From: Triplophysa rosa
Taxonomy: Eukaryota > Chordata > Actinopteri > Cypriniformes > Nemacheilidae
Assembly: GCF_024868665.1 (NCBI RefSeq)
Contig: NC_079907.1
Span: 18,743,000-18,806,999 of the forward strand
Length of the DNA stretch: 64,000 bases
Reading direction: 5' to 3'
A program made the translations under genes and the position numbers. The notes beneath the pieces were generated by a model. The model searched no databases and was not told the DNA's origin. It was given only the letters and a program-made list of their open reading frames with translations. Below are positions 1-10,559 of this stretch, in pieces (the first letter of the stretch is position 1; each line of letters opens with the position of its first letter).

Positions 1-150
1 TAATGGAGTCTGATCAGGTCTAACAGGGTTTGATGTGGTTTTATGAGGTCTAATGGGGTCTGACTAGGTCTATTCAGAAGTCTGATAAGATGTCTGATCA
101 AGTCTAATAGGGTTTGATGTGGTTTTCAAAGGTATAATGTGGTGTCTCTT
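1..150. repeat. Degenerate tandem repeat of GGTCTAAT-like units
   Basis: The first 150 bases are built from loose copies of a roughly 10-base word (variants of GGTCTAATGG and GTCTGATCAG). A longer block, TGATCAGGTCTAACAGGG, starting near 11 recurs near 95 with a few changes, so there is also a higher-order period of about 83 bases. It runs off the left edge of the window. It looks like a minisatellite with no coding potential. Confidence 0.6.
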
Positions 151-217
151 GCAGTCTTAATTTAGGCACATACCAGCCGATAATCATCTCTCTGTCTTCT
201 TTTAAACAATGCTGTAC

Positions 218-755
218 TGTCACGGATGGGGATAGGTGAGACACAAGGACAGAGGACCCAGGTGCAGACAGCGGGTAAGGGGTTAACAAGTATATTTATT
301 AATAAATAATAATAACAAAAACAAAAAAATCCCACGAGGGGGTAATATAACAAAACAAGGGAATATCATAACATGACAAGACAGGACTAAGACTAACTAA
401 ACTTACACAAGAACTACAGTTAACACTTGACATAATTTACAAAATGACTACACTAGACTAAACTTGTCAAGACACAGGGACTTACACCACACGAATCAAA
501 ATGAACCAGCACAGGACAGAAAACACAAGTGCATTATAAAGGAGATAAATCAAGAGGGGAACAGGTGAAGGGCATGAAACAATAAACGAGCAATACGAGG
601 AGACTAGAGGCGGGAACAGAGACGAGATCACTGGAGAGGACGTATATATGGCTCAAAGGCACAAAATTATTCTCTCCACACAAACAGGAGCTTTGTCATG
701 ACTCTGCCTACTAGGACCACGAGAAAACATGACATGATGCGGCAGAATCATGACA
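218..755 (-). mobile_element. Solo LTR of the TGTCA...TGACA family
   Basis: The element begins TGTCACGG at 218 and ends CATGACA at 755. It is flanked by a perfect 5-base direct repeat, TGTAC, at 213-217 and 756-760, as expected for an LTR-retrotransposon insertion. On the minus strand it starts TGTCATGATTCTGCC and carries the family hallmark TTAACCCC followed by a CTGCACCTGGGT block near its 3' end, with an AATAAA-like signal just upstream. No internal region is attached, so it is a solo LTR left by LTR-LTR recombination. The same family occurs at 2521, 5141, 34459, 37623 and 49471. Confidence 0.88.
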
Positions 756-760
756 TGTAC

Positions 761-2514
761 ATACATTTGCTTAATGCTATGAAAGACTGTTTTCTATTTA
801 TTCATGTTTTGCTGACAAATGTCATTCCTCTGTTGTGAGGATTTCAGCAAATTACTCATCCAGTCATTCTGATTCAAATCCCGATTTTCATTGTTGTATT
901 TCATGACTGATTCAATTCACATTCACAGGTCCTGAAAGAGAGTAAAGTAATAAAGTTGTATAAATGTTGCGTTTGATGACGTGATTTTATTTCATTAAAA
1001 TTAATTAGATGTAATTCATAAAATTAATTTATTACTATTTAGTCAAATGATCTAAAAACGATTACTGCTTGTTCAGTAAATATATACATGACACTCGTGC
1101 TAAATGAAGAAAAAAACATTCAAACAATAAGACTAACCTTGTTGATCGATATAATAATCATACGTTTTCTGTCAGTAAAGGAATCTAAACAGTTGCTCAC
1201 CTGTCTAGAAAACACATGCAAGATCAGCGTCTCTGTCTAGTAAAAATGTCTTTGTTGACAGAACCAGCTGCAAACAGTAAAGAATAATTGTGTACCCTCA
1301 CGACTGCGCAAAACAAGATAAGGGCTTGATAGACGCTACAAACGATTACTTTCACATTTGTCCATGAGACTGTGTTGTCATGGTTTCTACGGCAGTAAAA
1401 GTGGAAACCGAGGGTAACGCCAGAGACGGTGTTATTAGGGAGATGCAAGGTCTGGAGAAAGCGTAACGGCTTATAACAGCCTCTAGTCTCCTTTCCTGGA
1501 TTCCGCTGAAGGTTGCAGGCTTTCCGTTGGGTGTCTTTGGTAACACATAACGGATATGACACCATTGACAGGCGGCTGCCAGACACGGTCCGTGTCACTG
1601 GTTAAAATGAAAATTTTATGACGATTTACAAATAGTTGGAAACATTTGAGATATTGAAAGTACTCAAATGCGCAAAATATATAACACTGGCCTAGTAGTT
1701 ATTGAATATTTTATTGCAAAAAAGTTACAAACTTCATCTTTATTTTTAAATGTAGCAGTTCCTGCTTTAAAGGCCCACAGCACATGATGAAATTACTGCC
1801 GTTTCTATCAAGCATCAGGTCCCCATCAGTTCAGGTGTCACCTGAGATTTGTTAGCAGATCAGGTCTTAATCTGATCAAAGAAATGATGTCTGCAGAAAG
1901 TTTGGGCTGATTTATCTTCCTCTTGAATGTCATGCATTTAAGCACTAATGCACAATTTAGCAGTCTGAGAATGTCTCTGAGGTTTTAACATTAACACACT
2001 GGAGTGTCTTCAGATTGACTGACCTTCTCGAAACAAGGCCATGGTTTCCTGTTATTACTATTGATTCCACGGACAATATGTGTGGAGGCTAAAGGCGAGA
2101 ATGAGATTGTCTGCTTGGCAGATTCTTCTATATCTGTATCAATGGCTGATAGTCTCATCGCTCATCCCTGAGGAAAGAATGATGAAACTGAACGGAACTT
2201 CACCAGCGGCTCAATCTAGTGCTATAAGAATGCTCAAGGAAACTGGTTTCATTTTAAAACAATGCAAAACTAAAAACCCTGGCACAGTGAGCCGTTGTGA
2301 TAGTATCAACTCATTCATCACAAACCCACAACACATTTGCAAATAACCCACAGTTCTGCTGCTGACCGGCGCCCAGCATCATTTTCATCATCACATGTGT
2401 GCTGGTGGTCAGTGTCCGGACACACGTTCAACATGCGCAGAAAACACGCCAGAACTGTCAAACTCAAAGATGAATTTCTGGGTCCTATGAACCTTAACAT
2501 CAGACAGATTCATG
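761..2514. other. No recognisable gene
   Basis: This stretch is moderately AT-rich with only short open frames and no recognised protein motif, tandem array or repeat boundary. A minus-strand frame of about 120 codons at 1224-1598 is the longest but has no family resemblance that I can see. It may be unique intergenic DNA or old, unrecognised repeats. Confidence 0.5.
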
Positions 2515-2520
2515 CTTTTC

Positions 2521-2923
2521 TGTCACGGTCCCACCGTCTTGTTTATGAAATTCTAGTCGTGTGGTGGGATCGGGGCAGAGTCCTTGGGTTTTATGTGGGA
2601 AGGCCATGAGATGTTTGTTTTTACCTCTCATGTGTTTTTCCAGTGTCTGTTCCCGCCATCTCGTTTCCTCGTTATCCTTCCCTAAGTGTTTGATTACCCA
2701 CACCTGCCCCGTGTCGTTATCCCTCGTTTGTCTTCCCTTTAAATATCCTCATGTTTCATTGTCCTGTGCTCTGTCATTGCGTTCTGTGTGTATGTTTATG
2801 GTCGACGGTCCTGTTCTTGCTGTTCTGTGAGTTTCTCGTGTTGTTTCTGCTGTTTTGCCTGTTAGTTTGTTTATTATTTAGTTCTCGTTTTTGCCCCCTT
2901 GAGGGAGGTTGTTGTGTTTACTC

Positions 2924-2963
<40 letters not shown>

Positions 2964-3089
2964 TCTTAGTTCTATTTTTCCCCATCGTGGGTGTTTTGTT
3001 TCTGTTTTGTCTATCATTTAATAAAGTCATTGGTTAACCCCTTCACTGCCGTTGCCTGCGCTTGGGTTCTTCTGCCAATTTTCCTGACA
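2521..3089 (+). repeat. 5' LTR of the gag-only element
   Basis: It starts TGTCACGGTCCC and ends CCTGACA. It contains CTTTAAATATCC as a possible TATA region, an AATAAAG signal near 3020, and the family block TTAACCCCTTCACTG shortly before the end. Relative to the 3' LTR it has an extra segment of about 130 bases (roughly 2880-3015) containing a TA microsatellite and ending at a repeated ATTTA-type word. The 3' LTR therefore probably lost this piece by slippage or recombination between short direct repeats. Confidence 0.85.
2928..2961. repeat. (TA)n microsatellite inside the 5' LTR
   Basis: About 17 uninterrupted TA dinucleotides lie in the segment present only in the 5' LTR. It is a plain simple repeat and a likely site of length polymorphism. 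Confidence 0.95.
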
Positions 3090-3091
3090 GA

Positions 3092-5096
3092 ATGACAGAG
3101 CCATCTACGAACCCAGCAGGTATGGACAGTTCCCTGCGAGCCCGCCAGACCCGGTTATTGTTCGGGCTTCGCCAGGGAGATCGGGGGGTACGGGAGTTTG
3201 CCCGTACCTTCCTGGATGCGGCGGCAGAGACGGGGTTTTCGGTGAGAAGGATCTTACCGTAATTTTTAACAGCTGTCTCACCGAATCCCTCAAGCCCAGC
3301 GAGATGAGGATGCTGAGTCCCCTGTACTTTGGTTACATGCTCAGGTACGTGGTCAACCGGGATGAACCATGGCCCACTACGCCATCCTGGGTATCCTCTC
3401 CGCTGGCTACTGTCCCGGAAGACCTCGTCCTGGCCACCGTGACCTTGGGGGACTCAGCTCCGCCCTCCTCCAGCTCCGCCGATCCATCTCCACCGTCCAC
3501 GACCCTCCGTGGCAAGCGAGGAAGGAGGGCGTCCGGGGAGGTGTCTACCGACTCCTCCGGTGCGGAGCTAGCCACACCCTCCACTGCTGCCTCGCAGCCG
3601 ACCACAGGCCCTGCAGTTCGGTTGACGAAGAAGAGGCAGCGGAGGGGGGCGCGGACTCCAACCCAGCCGGTGCAGCCGGCATCCCAGCCGGTGATCAAGC
3701 CGGCGTCCAGTCCGGTGCAGCCGGCGTCCAGTCCGGTGCATCATGCGTCCAGGCCGGTGGTCCAGCCGGCGTCCAGTCCGGTGCAGCCGGCGTCCAGTCC
3801 GGTGCATCATGCGTCCAGGCCGGTGGTCCAGCCGGCGTCCAGTCCGGTGCATCATGCGTCCAGGCCGGTGGTCCAGCCGGCGTCCAGTCCGGTGCAGCCG
3901 GCATCCAGTCCGGTGCAGCCGATGCCCAGTCCGGTGTCTAGTGTCGAGTCCAGTCCGGTGCAGCTGGCGATCCAGCCGGCGTCCAGTCCTGTGTCTAGTC
4001 TTGTGTCCAGTCCTGTGTCTAGTCTTGTGTCCAGTCTTGTGTCTAGTCTTGTGTCCAGTCCTGTGTCTAGTCTTGTGTCCAGTCCTGTGTCCGTTCCTGT
4101 GTCCGTTCCTGTGTCCGGTCCTGTGTCCAGTCCGGTGAACCAGCCGGCGCCCAGTCCGTGATCCAGCCGGCGTCCAGTCCGGTGATCCAGCCGGCGTCCA
4201 GTCCGGTGATCCAGCCGGCGTCCAGTCCGGTGATCCAGCCGTCGTCCACTCCGGTGATCCAGCCGGCGTCCCAGCCGGCCATTCAGCCGGCGTCAAGCCC
4301 TGTCCAGCCGGCCTTCCAGCCGGCATCAAGCCCTGTCCAGCCGGCCTTCCAGCCGGCGTCAAGCCCTGTCCAGCCGGCCTTCCAGCCGGCGTCAAGCCCT
4401 GTCCAGCCGGCCTTCCAGCCGGCGTCAAGCCCTGTCCAGCCGGCCTTCCAGCCGGCGTCAAGCCCTGTCCAGCCGGCCTTCCAGCCGGCGTCAAGCCCTG
4501 TCCAGCCGGCCTTCCAGCCGGCGTCAAGCCCTGTCCAGCCGGCCTTCCAGCCGGCGTCAAGCCCTGTCCAGCCGGCCTTCCAGCCGGCGTCAAGCCCTGT
4601 CCAGCCGGCCTTCCAGCCGGCGTCAAGCCCTGTCCAGCCGGCCTTCCAGCCGGCGTCAAGCCCTGTCCAGCCGGCCTTCCAGCCGGCGTCAAGCCCTGTC
4701 CAGCCGGCCTTCCAGCCGGCGTCAAGCCCTGTCCAGCCGGCCATCCAGCCGGTGTCAAGCCCTGTCCAGCCGGCCTTGCAGCCGGCGTCAAGCCCTGTCC
4801 AGCCGGCTTTCCAGCCGGTCCCTGGGAGACTCCCAGGGTCAAAGACTGTCCCTCCCAGGACTTATCCTAAGTCCCCCAGGACTCAGCGCCCTCGAGCGCA
4901 GCCGGGGACTGGGACTATTCCCCACCCCCATGGACTGCCCCCTATGGGCCCTTGTTTTGCCCCACCCCCCCTCCCATGTTTGTTGTTTTTGTTGCCCCAC
5001 CCCAGTCCTGTGGTCTTGTTGTCATGTCTGCCCCTTGTCTTGTTCACCATGTTTGTCTGGTTTTTGTCTTTGGTCCAGTCTGTCAGGTCTTGTTAG
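3092..5096 (+). pseudogene. Gag-like ORF with long SPVQPA repeat tail, frameshifted
   Basis: The reading frame starts at the ATG at 3092, just after the LTR. Residues 1-60 resemble a Ty3/gypsy capsid helix region (LLFGLRQGDRGVREFARTF). Two extra T residues near 3238, compared with the sister copy at 39736, break the frame. It resumes at 3304 (PSEMRML, then YVVNRDEPWP), followed by an acidic and serine-rich linker, a basic motif KKRQRRGAR near 3634, and then hundreds of bases of in-frame SSPVQPA, SSPVSSLV and QPASSPVQPAF repeats. A one-base loss near 4158 breaks the frame again. After the repeats comes a proline-rich end (PPRTYPKSPRTQRP). No zinc knuckle and no enzyme domain are visible. The product would be a structural particle protein; the role of the repetitive tail is unknown. 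Confidence 0.7.
3664..4833 (+). repeat. Coding minisatellite arrays inside the gag-like ORF
   Basis: Four successive arrays all have unit lengths divisible by three: about 21 bases (3664-3935, unit encoding SSPVQPA), 12- and 24-base units (3985-4130, SSPVSSLV), 24 bases (4150-4260, QPASSPVI) and 33 bases (about 16 copies, 4286-4830, QPASSPVQPAF). The 33-base copies are almost identical, which suggests recent expansion or homogenisation. Opposite-strand long open frames (for example 3568-4842) exist only because of the repeat periodicity. Confidence 0.9.
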
Positions 5097-5129
5097 TCAC
5101 CCCTTGGTGAACACCTGAAGGTGTTCATT

Positions 5130-5138
5130 AAGGGGGGG
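5130..5138 (+). other. Polypurine tract
   Basis: AAGGGGGGG lies two bases upstream of the 3' LTR start at 5141. In LTR retrotransposons this tract primes plus-strand DNA synthesis. The sister copy has the same tract (reverse complement at 38183-38192). Confidence 0.8.
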
Positions 5139-5140
5139 TC

Positions 5141-5578
5141 TGTCACGGTCCCACCGTCTTGTTTATGAAATTCTAGTCGTGTGGTGGGATCGGGGCAGAG
5201 TCCTTGGGTTTTATGTGGGAAGGCCATGAGATGTTTATGTTTTTACCTCTCATGTGTTTTTCCAGTGTCTCGTCTCTGTTCCCGCCATCTCGTTTCCTCG
5301 TTATCCTTCCCTAAGTGTTTGATTACCCACACCTGCCCCGTGTCGTTATCCCTCGTTTGTCTTCCCTTTAAATATCCTCATGTTTCATTGTCCTGTGCTC
5401 TGTCATTGCGTTCTGTGTGTATGTTTATGGTCGACGTTCCTGATCTTGCTGTTCTGTGAGTTTCTCGTGTTGTTTCTGCTGTTTTGCCTGTTAGTTTGTT
5501 TATTATTTAATAAAGTCATTGGTTAACCCCTTCACTGCCGTTGCCTGCGCTTGGGTTCTTCTGCCAATTTTCCTGACA
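5141..5578 (+). repeat. 3' LTR of the gag-only element
   Basis: It is close to identical to the 5' LTR over the shared 438 bases, starting TGTCACGG and ending CCTGACA. It lacks the roughly 130-base segment carrying the TA microsatellite. Small differences (TTTATGTTTTTACC against TTTGTTTTTACC; an extra CTCGT) show that some time has passed since insertion. Confidence 0.87.
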
Positions 5579-5584
5579 CTTTTC

Positions 5585-7836
5585 AATGCATTTCAGACTG
5601 CAAAAAAGATAATACCATAAATGATTATAGTTAGCTATCAGCAATTAGATGACCGTCTCAGCTGAAAGAGCGAGGATTATACAGTCGTTTCACGTTTCGC
5701 TCATTTGCGGAGAGTTTTAACTCCTATGAACATTTGCGAAGTAATCCGCATTAATACACCAATGGCTTAATCCTGACAATGCATGGGAGCTCAACAGTTT
5801 TCCTATTGCGAGGTTGTTGCATCAGCAGCAAGTCATACGCTTACATCGCACTTCAGATAGATGAGATAAAATGTTGATCAAAAACAAGAGAGCTTTTGAG
5901 TGAACCCATCTCTCAGCCCTCAGAGACCTGATCATCTGCCATGATTACAGCATCCATACTCCCAACAACTGATGAATTCACAAGCAACACCGAGAACCCA
6001 CAGCACTGACATCTTCACAGCCAAGCTAATTTGACGTCTCAATTCATGGCAGACTACCTGACCCAAGAAAAACTCTGCAAACATTCACCTCAGTCACTGT
6101 TCAAACGCTGGTGTTGTTGTCACTTACAGCCTGCGTGCTGCGCCAATTATCACGGCAAAATTGCAATACCATTCACTGAGAATTCTGGGATTGTTTTGTG
6201 TGGGTTTAAGTCCTAAATAAAAGCTTCGGCTTCCTCTCTGTTCCAATGAGCCGTTAATGGCTCACCGGAATTGAATTTGTATTTGAGATGGAAAAGATGG
6301 CTGGCGTCACATGTTGAAACAGAATGGAAAATGTTGTCATGTCCCAAAGGTTATTCTGTCACACAAGTGACTTTTCTACTCGTAAAACTTTCTGTTTTTG
6401 TAAACTGCTTTGTGTCAGCACAAATAATCTATATTAATGTATGTTAGAGCGGTAGAAAGGACAACAGGCTTACTAGGTCATGACACAAGAAACTTTTTTC
6501 TATACAAATTCATGGTAACAGAGTTGACAGTCGTCAAGTAATAGTTTTGTAAGTCAAAACATTTGTACGATGATCTTATATTTTACATTATGACCTGAAA
6601 ATTTTTGTGTCTTCAGGATTGAAGTTGAACTGTTGCAGTCCCAGTAATAGTGTAAATGTATGTTTGAATAAATGTCAGTAGCTCTCTAGCGGCCAAGCTA
6701 CAGGCCATGATGGCAAGAAATCTACATTTAAGGAGGTGAAGAAGTGGAGAAAAACCTTATGAACAGTTCCCCTCTCTTCTGACATCTCATCCATCTGTAT
6801 GTAAACAAGCTGCTGTTTGTGTTCCTAAAACTGATTCAGGATCAGTCTGTCATCAAATGTTTTCTTCCACTTCTCATTGTTGGTGATGTTTAGTTATTAT
6901 TATTTGGGTTAGCCAATCATAAGAACAAAATCTTCCCTTAGAAAAAATAGCTATGGGTTATTTTTGTAAGGGTTAAAACAACACTTCACCTGGATATTAA
7001 TGTCAGAAGATCAGAGAGGTGTAACATGGCCAGTTATTACAAAAATGGGATATGACTCAGAATCAGGAAAATTAAAATTAATTTAAACCATTTAATCTTT
7101 CTTTTTCCAGCAAAATGTTACTGTTTGAAAGCTGTTGTTATTGTATGAGCCGCTGGTCCCGCAGTGTCAGGAGATCCTCTAACCTCGGTCAAGGAGAGAA
7201 AGAAGAAAAAACCTTACAATTATTTCTAAACTTCTCCAAAAGAGATTAAAGCTGATCTGCTGCTTGCTTTCAAAGAAATTTGATAAGACTGCTTCGCATC
7301 GTTTAACTTTGAATGGCTTTGCTAAACTGTGATAGTCCTGACCAAACCCCTGTAAGAGCAGTAACATTTTGCTGCACATACTGCTGATGCCAACCGGCCA
7401 TTCCATCACTTCTGTCTGACCTTGCAGCGCCAGAGCACAAAAAAAGAAATCCAGAACACACTTGGTTTACAGTCAATAGATGAAAAATCCTGTCCTTTAA
7501 GCTTGTTCATCCTCTTGTGAGTGCATTAAAGGTTTAATTTATGTGGTAACGCTTTAGATTACGGCCCAATGTACCACATAATTAAACAGAATTTACAGCG
7601 CAACTAATTTTAAGTAACAATAATGTACCTCTACAGTACATTGTGTTTCAAGGGGAACAATATGCAAAGTTTGAGGTATAAAGAGGAGATTTATACTGTT
7701 AATATTTTAAAACTAAGGGGTAACTATTTTAATATAATGTGGTTTGCATGACCAGCAGTATGCTATACAACAATCTTAGCGTGAACATACAGTACATTAC
7801 ATTTTTGTAATCACAATGTACCCACAAATAAGCTAC
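5585..7836. other. No recognisable gene
   Basis: Mixed sequence with short open frames only. Around 7545-7700 there is a segment beginning GGTAACGCTTTAGATTACGG that resembles the ends of common fish DNA transposons, but I cannot define boundaries. Nothing else is supportable. Confidence 0.45.
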
Positions 7837-8240
7837 TGTGGATATTAATTAAGTACATTTTATTAGACCAGAAGTGTAAAATAGGCCACAGTCAAACATA
7901 AAGGCCACAGCCGAGAATAATCCACAGGTAAATAACTCAGGTAAACAATCCAAAAGTTCAGGTAATATTCCACAGGCAAATAATTCAGGCAAGTAATCCA
8001 GACATTTTAGGTAAAGTTCCACAGACAAATAGTTCAGGTAAATAATCCAAACACTTTAGGTTACTCACACGGAACAGCACATGAGGTACGACAACAAGAC
8101 TGAACACTAACATGGGGAAAACGGGAGAATTATATAGAGTCCATAAACAAGGCGCAGGCTGGGGAAAGTGAGCAGGAAGGACGGTGAATGAGCACTGATG
8201 GAGGAGGCGTAGCCAGCGTGCGTGGCGTGGACCCTTCTCA
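7837..8240 (-). repeat. Possible LTR remnant next to the chromovirus
   Basis: On the minus strand this stretch begins TGAGAAGGGTCC, contains a TATA-like CTCTATATAATTC (near 8131) and an AATAAAA signal near 7858, and could end CCACA. It also holds three short tandem units built on CACAGGTAAATAA around 7920, 7970 and 8022. No polypurine tract separates it from the truncated chromodomain, and the partner LTR is absent, so the call is tentative. Confidence 0.3.
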
Positions 8241-9540
8241 ATTGACAAAGTAATCGAGGCGACCTCCTCGTCTTCTGGAGTTGACTATGTTCTCCACCCT
8301 GTAGATTTGCTGGTCGGTGTTTAGAGGAGGTGGAGGAGGGGGTGGGTCCACCGCTACACCAGGTTCTGTGGGCAAATGAGAAACAGGGTTAGTGTAAGGT
8401 TTGAATAGGAACACGTGGAAGGAAGGGGAGACCCGGTAGTGTGGAGGCAGTTGTAGGCCGTACGTGACAGGGTTAAGCTGGCGGGTGATGAAGAAGGGGC
8501 AGATGTACTTGGGACTCAGCTTGTGGCAGGGCTGTCGCAGACGTAGGTCCCTAGTGGACAACCACACTTGTTGTCCTGGAGCGTACTTAGGGGTAGGAGA
8601 CCTGTGGGTGTCGATGTATCGTTTCTGTCTGCGAACAGCCTGTTGGGGGTGTTGATGAGCTGAATCCCAGACCCTCTCGCTCTGCCGGAACCAGTGGTCA
8701 ACAGGTGGCACCGACGAGGGTTCTCCCGACCAGGGAAACAGGGGAGGTTGGTAGCCGAGTATGCACTGGAAAGGGGTGAGACCGGTAGAGGACTGCCAAA
8801 GGGAGTTCTGAGCATACTCGGCCCAGGGTAAATACCAGTGCCAGCTGTACTGATGTGAATGGCAATAGGACCTCAGGTACCTCCCAATGTCTTGGATCTT
8901 CTGCTCAGCCAGCCTGTGGGTGGTAGCCGGAGGTCAAGCTGACTGTAACGTTCAACAGGTTGAAGAAGGCCTTCCACACTCGAGAAATGAATTGGGGGCC
9001 CCTGTCCGACAAGATGTCCTCAGGGATTCCGTAGTTGCGTAATATGTGGGTGAACAAAGCCTCTGCAGTTTCCAGTGCTGAGGGGAGACGAGTGAGTGGT
9101 ATGAGTTTGCAGGTCATGGAGAACCGGTCTACGGTTACTAAGATACAGGTATATGTGTCGGACAGGGGTAGGTCTGTAAGGAAGTCCACGGCGAGGTGAG
9201 ACCAGGGGAGGTTTTGGATTGGTAGAGGTAGTAGCTTGCCCTCCGGTAGATGGCGAGGGACCTTGTAGATGGCACAGACTGAGCAGCCTTTGACAAAACG
9301 GGAGACATCCTGAGGCATACCTGGCCACCAGTACCGGGCGGAGAGGAACGAGAGGGTGAGCTGACTGCCTGGGTGTCCCGATACCGGAACAGAGTGTGTT
9401 GAGTCCATGAGTGCTGTGTGCACCTCGGGGGGTACAAAGATCCGGCCCTCGGGACCTCCCGGCAGAGTAGGGTGGTGGAGTGTGGAGATGTCTTCGTCGA
9501 CTGACCACTGAATGGGGTTAACAAATAAGGCTGGAGGGAG
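8238..9540 (-). pseudogene. Ty3/gypsy chromovirus integrase and chromodomain remnant
   Basis: Read on the minus strand, 9540 to 8905 encodes an integrase: a zinc-binding HHCC region (SGHPGSQL...CSVCA), then a catalytic core with first Asp in AVDFLTDL and second Asp in ILSDRGPQF. Near 8905 a small deletion breaks the frame at YHPQAG, just before the region of the catalytic Glu. From 8711 to 8238 the frame continues through the C-terminal integrase ([10 protein letters not shown]) into the start of a chromodomain ([15 protein letters not shown]). The chromodomain is cut after DYFVN. In chromoviruses this domain directs integration through chromatin binding. Everything upstream of the integrase (reverse transcriptase, protease, gag) is missing and replaced by a DIRS fragment at about 9538. 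Confidence 0.8.
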
Positions 9541-9566
9541 CAATCGAGCTCATCCCTCCAGCCGAG

Positions 9567-10234
9567 ATGTTCAGCGGGTTTTACAGCCCGTACTTCATCG
9601 TCCCCAAGAAAGGCGGGGGGTTGCGCCCCATTCTAGATCTGCGTACCCTGGACAGGCACCTACACAAGCTACCATTCAGGATGCTTCACGTAGAAATGCA
9701 TCCTGACGTTTATCAGATGTCAGGATTGGTTCAAGGCAATCGACCTGAAGGACACGTACTTTCATGTCTCGATTCTCCCTCGTCATCGACCGTTCCTGTG
9801 GTTTGCTATTGAGGGGCAGGCATATCAGTACAGGGTCCTCCCCTTCGGTCTGTCCCTGAGTCTTCACGAAGGTCGTGGAAGTCGCCCTCGCTCCCCTCAG
9901 GGAAAAAGGCGTGCGCGTACTCAACTATTTTGACGACTGGCTTATCTTAGCACACTCACGAGATCTGTTGTGTACACACAGGGACCTGGTGCTCCGGCAC
10001 CTAGATCGTTTGGGACTACAGGTCAACCGGGAAAAGAGTAAGCTCTCCCTCATGCACAGCATCTTTTTTCTCAGCATGGAACTCGACTCTGTCTCCATGA
10101 CAGCGCGGCTGACTACCGGGTGTGCAGTGCTGAACTGCTTGAAACTTTTCAAGCATCCAGCGGTCCCCCTGAAACTATTTCAGAGGCTCCTGGGGCACAT
10201 GGCATCTTCGGCGGGGTGGTCCCCCTCGGGTTGA
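9567..10234 (+). pseudogene. DIRS reverse transcriptase, frameshifted (copy 1)
   Basis: The fragment keeps the N-terminal signature FYSPYFIVPKKGGG and LRPILDLRTL, a degraded motif A, and the catalytic motif C as YFDDWLI near 9930. RNA-dependent DNA polymerase is the family function. Frameshifts around 9720-9880 split it into at least two frames, so no functional enzyme can be made. The segment ends with the thumb-like region LLGHMASSAG. Confidence 0.75.
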
Positions 10235-10559
10235 TGCACATGAGACCGCTCCAGCACTGGCTACAGAGTCAGGTTCCCTGGAGAGCGTGGCACACTGGCA
10301 GAAGGCATATGGTCACGCCTCTCTGCCGACGCACCCTAACCCCCTGGTCTTTAATGACCTTTCTGCGGACAGGGTCCCCCTTGGGCAGGTTTCGAGGCAT
10401 GTCATGGTGAACTAGTTGGTGGTAAGTCTCTGGGACAGCACGGCCTGGTCATTAGGTTCCTAAGGGGCTCGAGAAGGCTGAATCCACATCGTCCGCGTTC
10501 CGTACCCTCTTGGAACTTTGATGTGGTCCGGGCAGGCCTCCAGAGGCCCCCCTTCGAGC

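Larger units (their letters stand above)
2521..5578 (+). mobile_element. Gag-only (non-autonomous) LTR retrotransposon
   Basis: Two LTRs in the same orientation (2521-3089 and 5141-5578) enclose about 2 kb. The flanks carry a perfect 6-base direct repeat, CTTTTC, at 2515-2520 and 5579-5584. A run of seven Gs (5132-5138) just before the 3' LTR is the polypurine tract. The internal region encodes one gag-like product and no protease, reverse transcriptase or integrase, so the element must be mobilised in trans. I see no tRNA-type primer-binding site (TGG...) directly after the 5' LTR, so the priming mode is unclear. A second, minus-strand copy with the same layout lies at 37623-39484. This matches the class sometimes called TR-GAG; that label is inference. 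Confidence 0.85.

Noticed and set aside
1224..1598. Possible host gene of about 124 codons on the minus strand
   Set aside because: No recognisable domain, no splice or promoter context, and length compatible with chance.
4286..4830. CRISPR-like array
   Set aside because: Units are contiguous with no unique spacers, and the context is a eukaryotic retroelement gag.
3568..4842. A 424-codon minus-strand frame and similar long frames overlapping the gag repeat
   Set aside because: They exist only because the repeat unit lengths are divisible by three, which keeps several frames open. The plus-strand frame matches the sister element; these do not.
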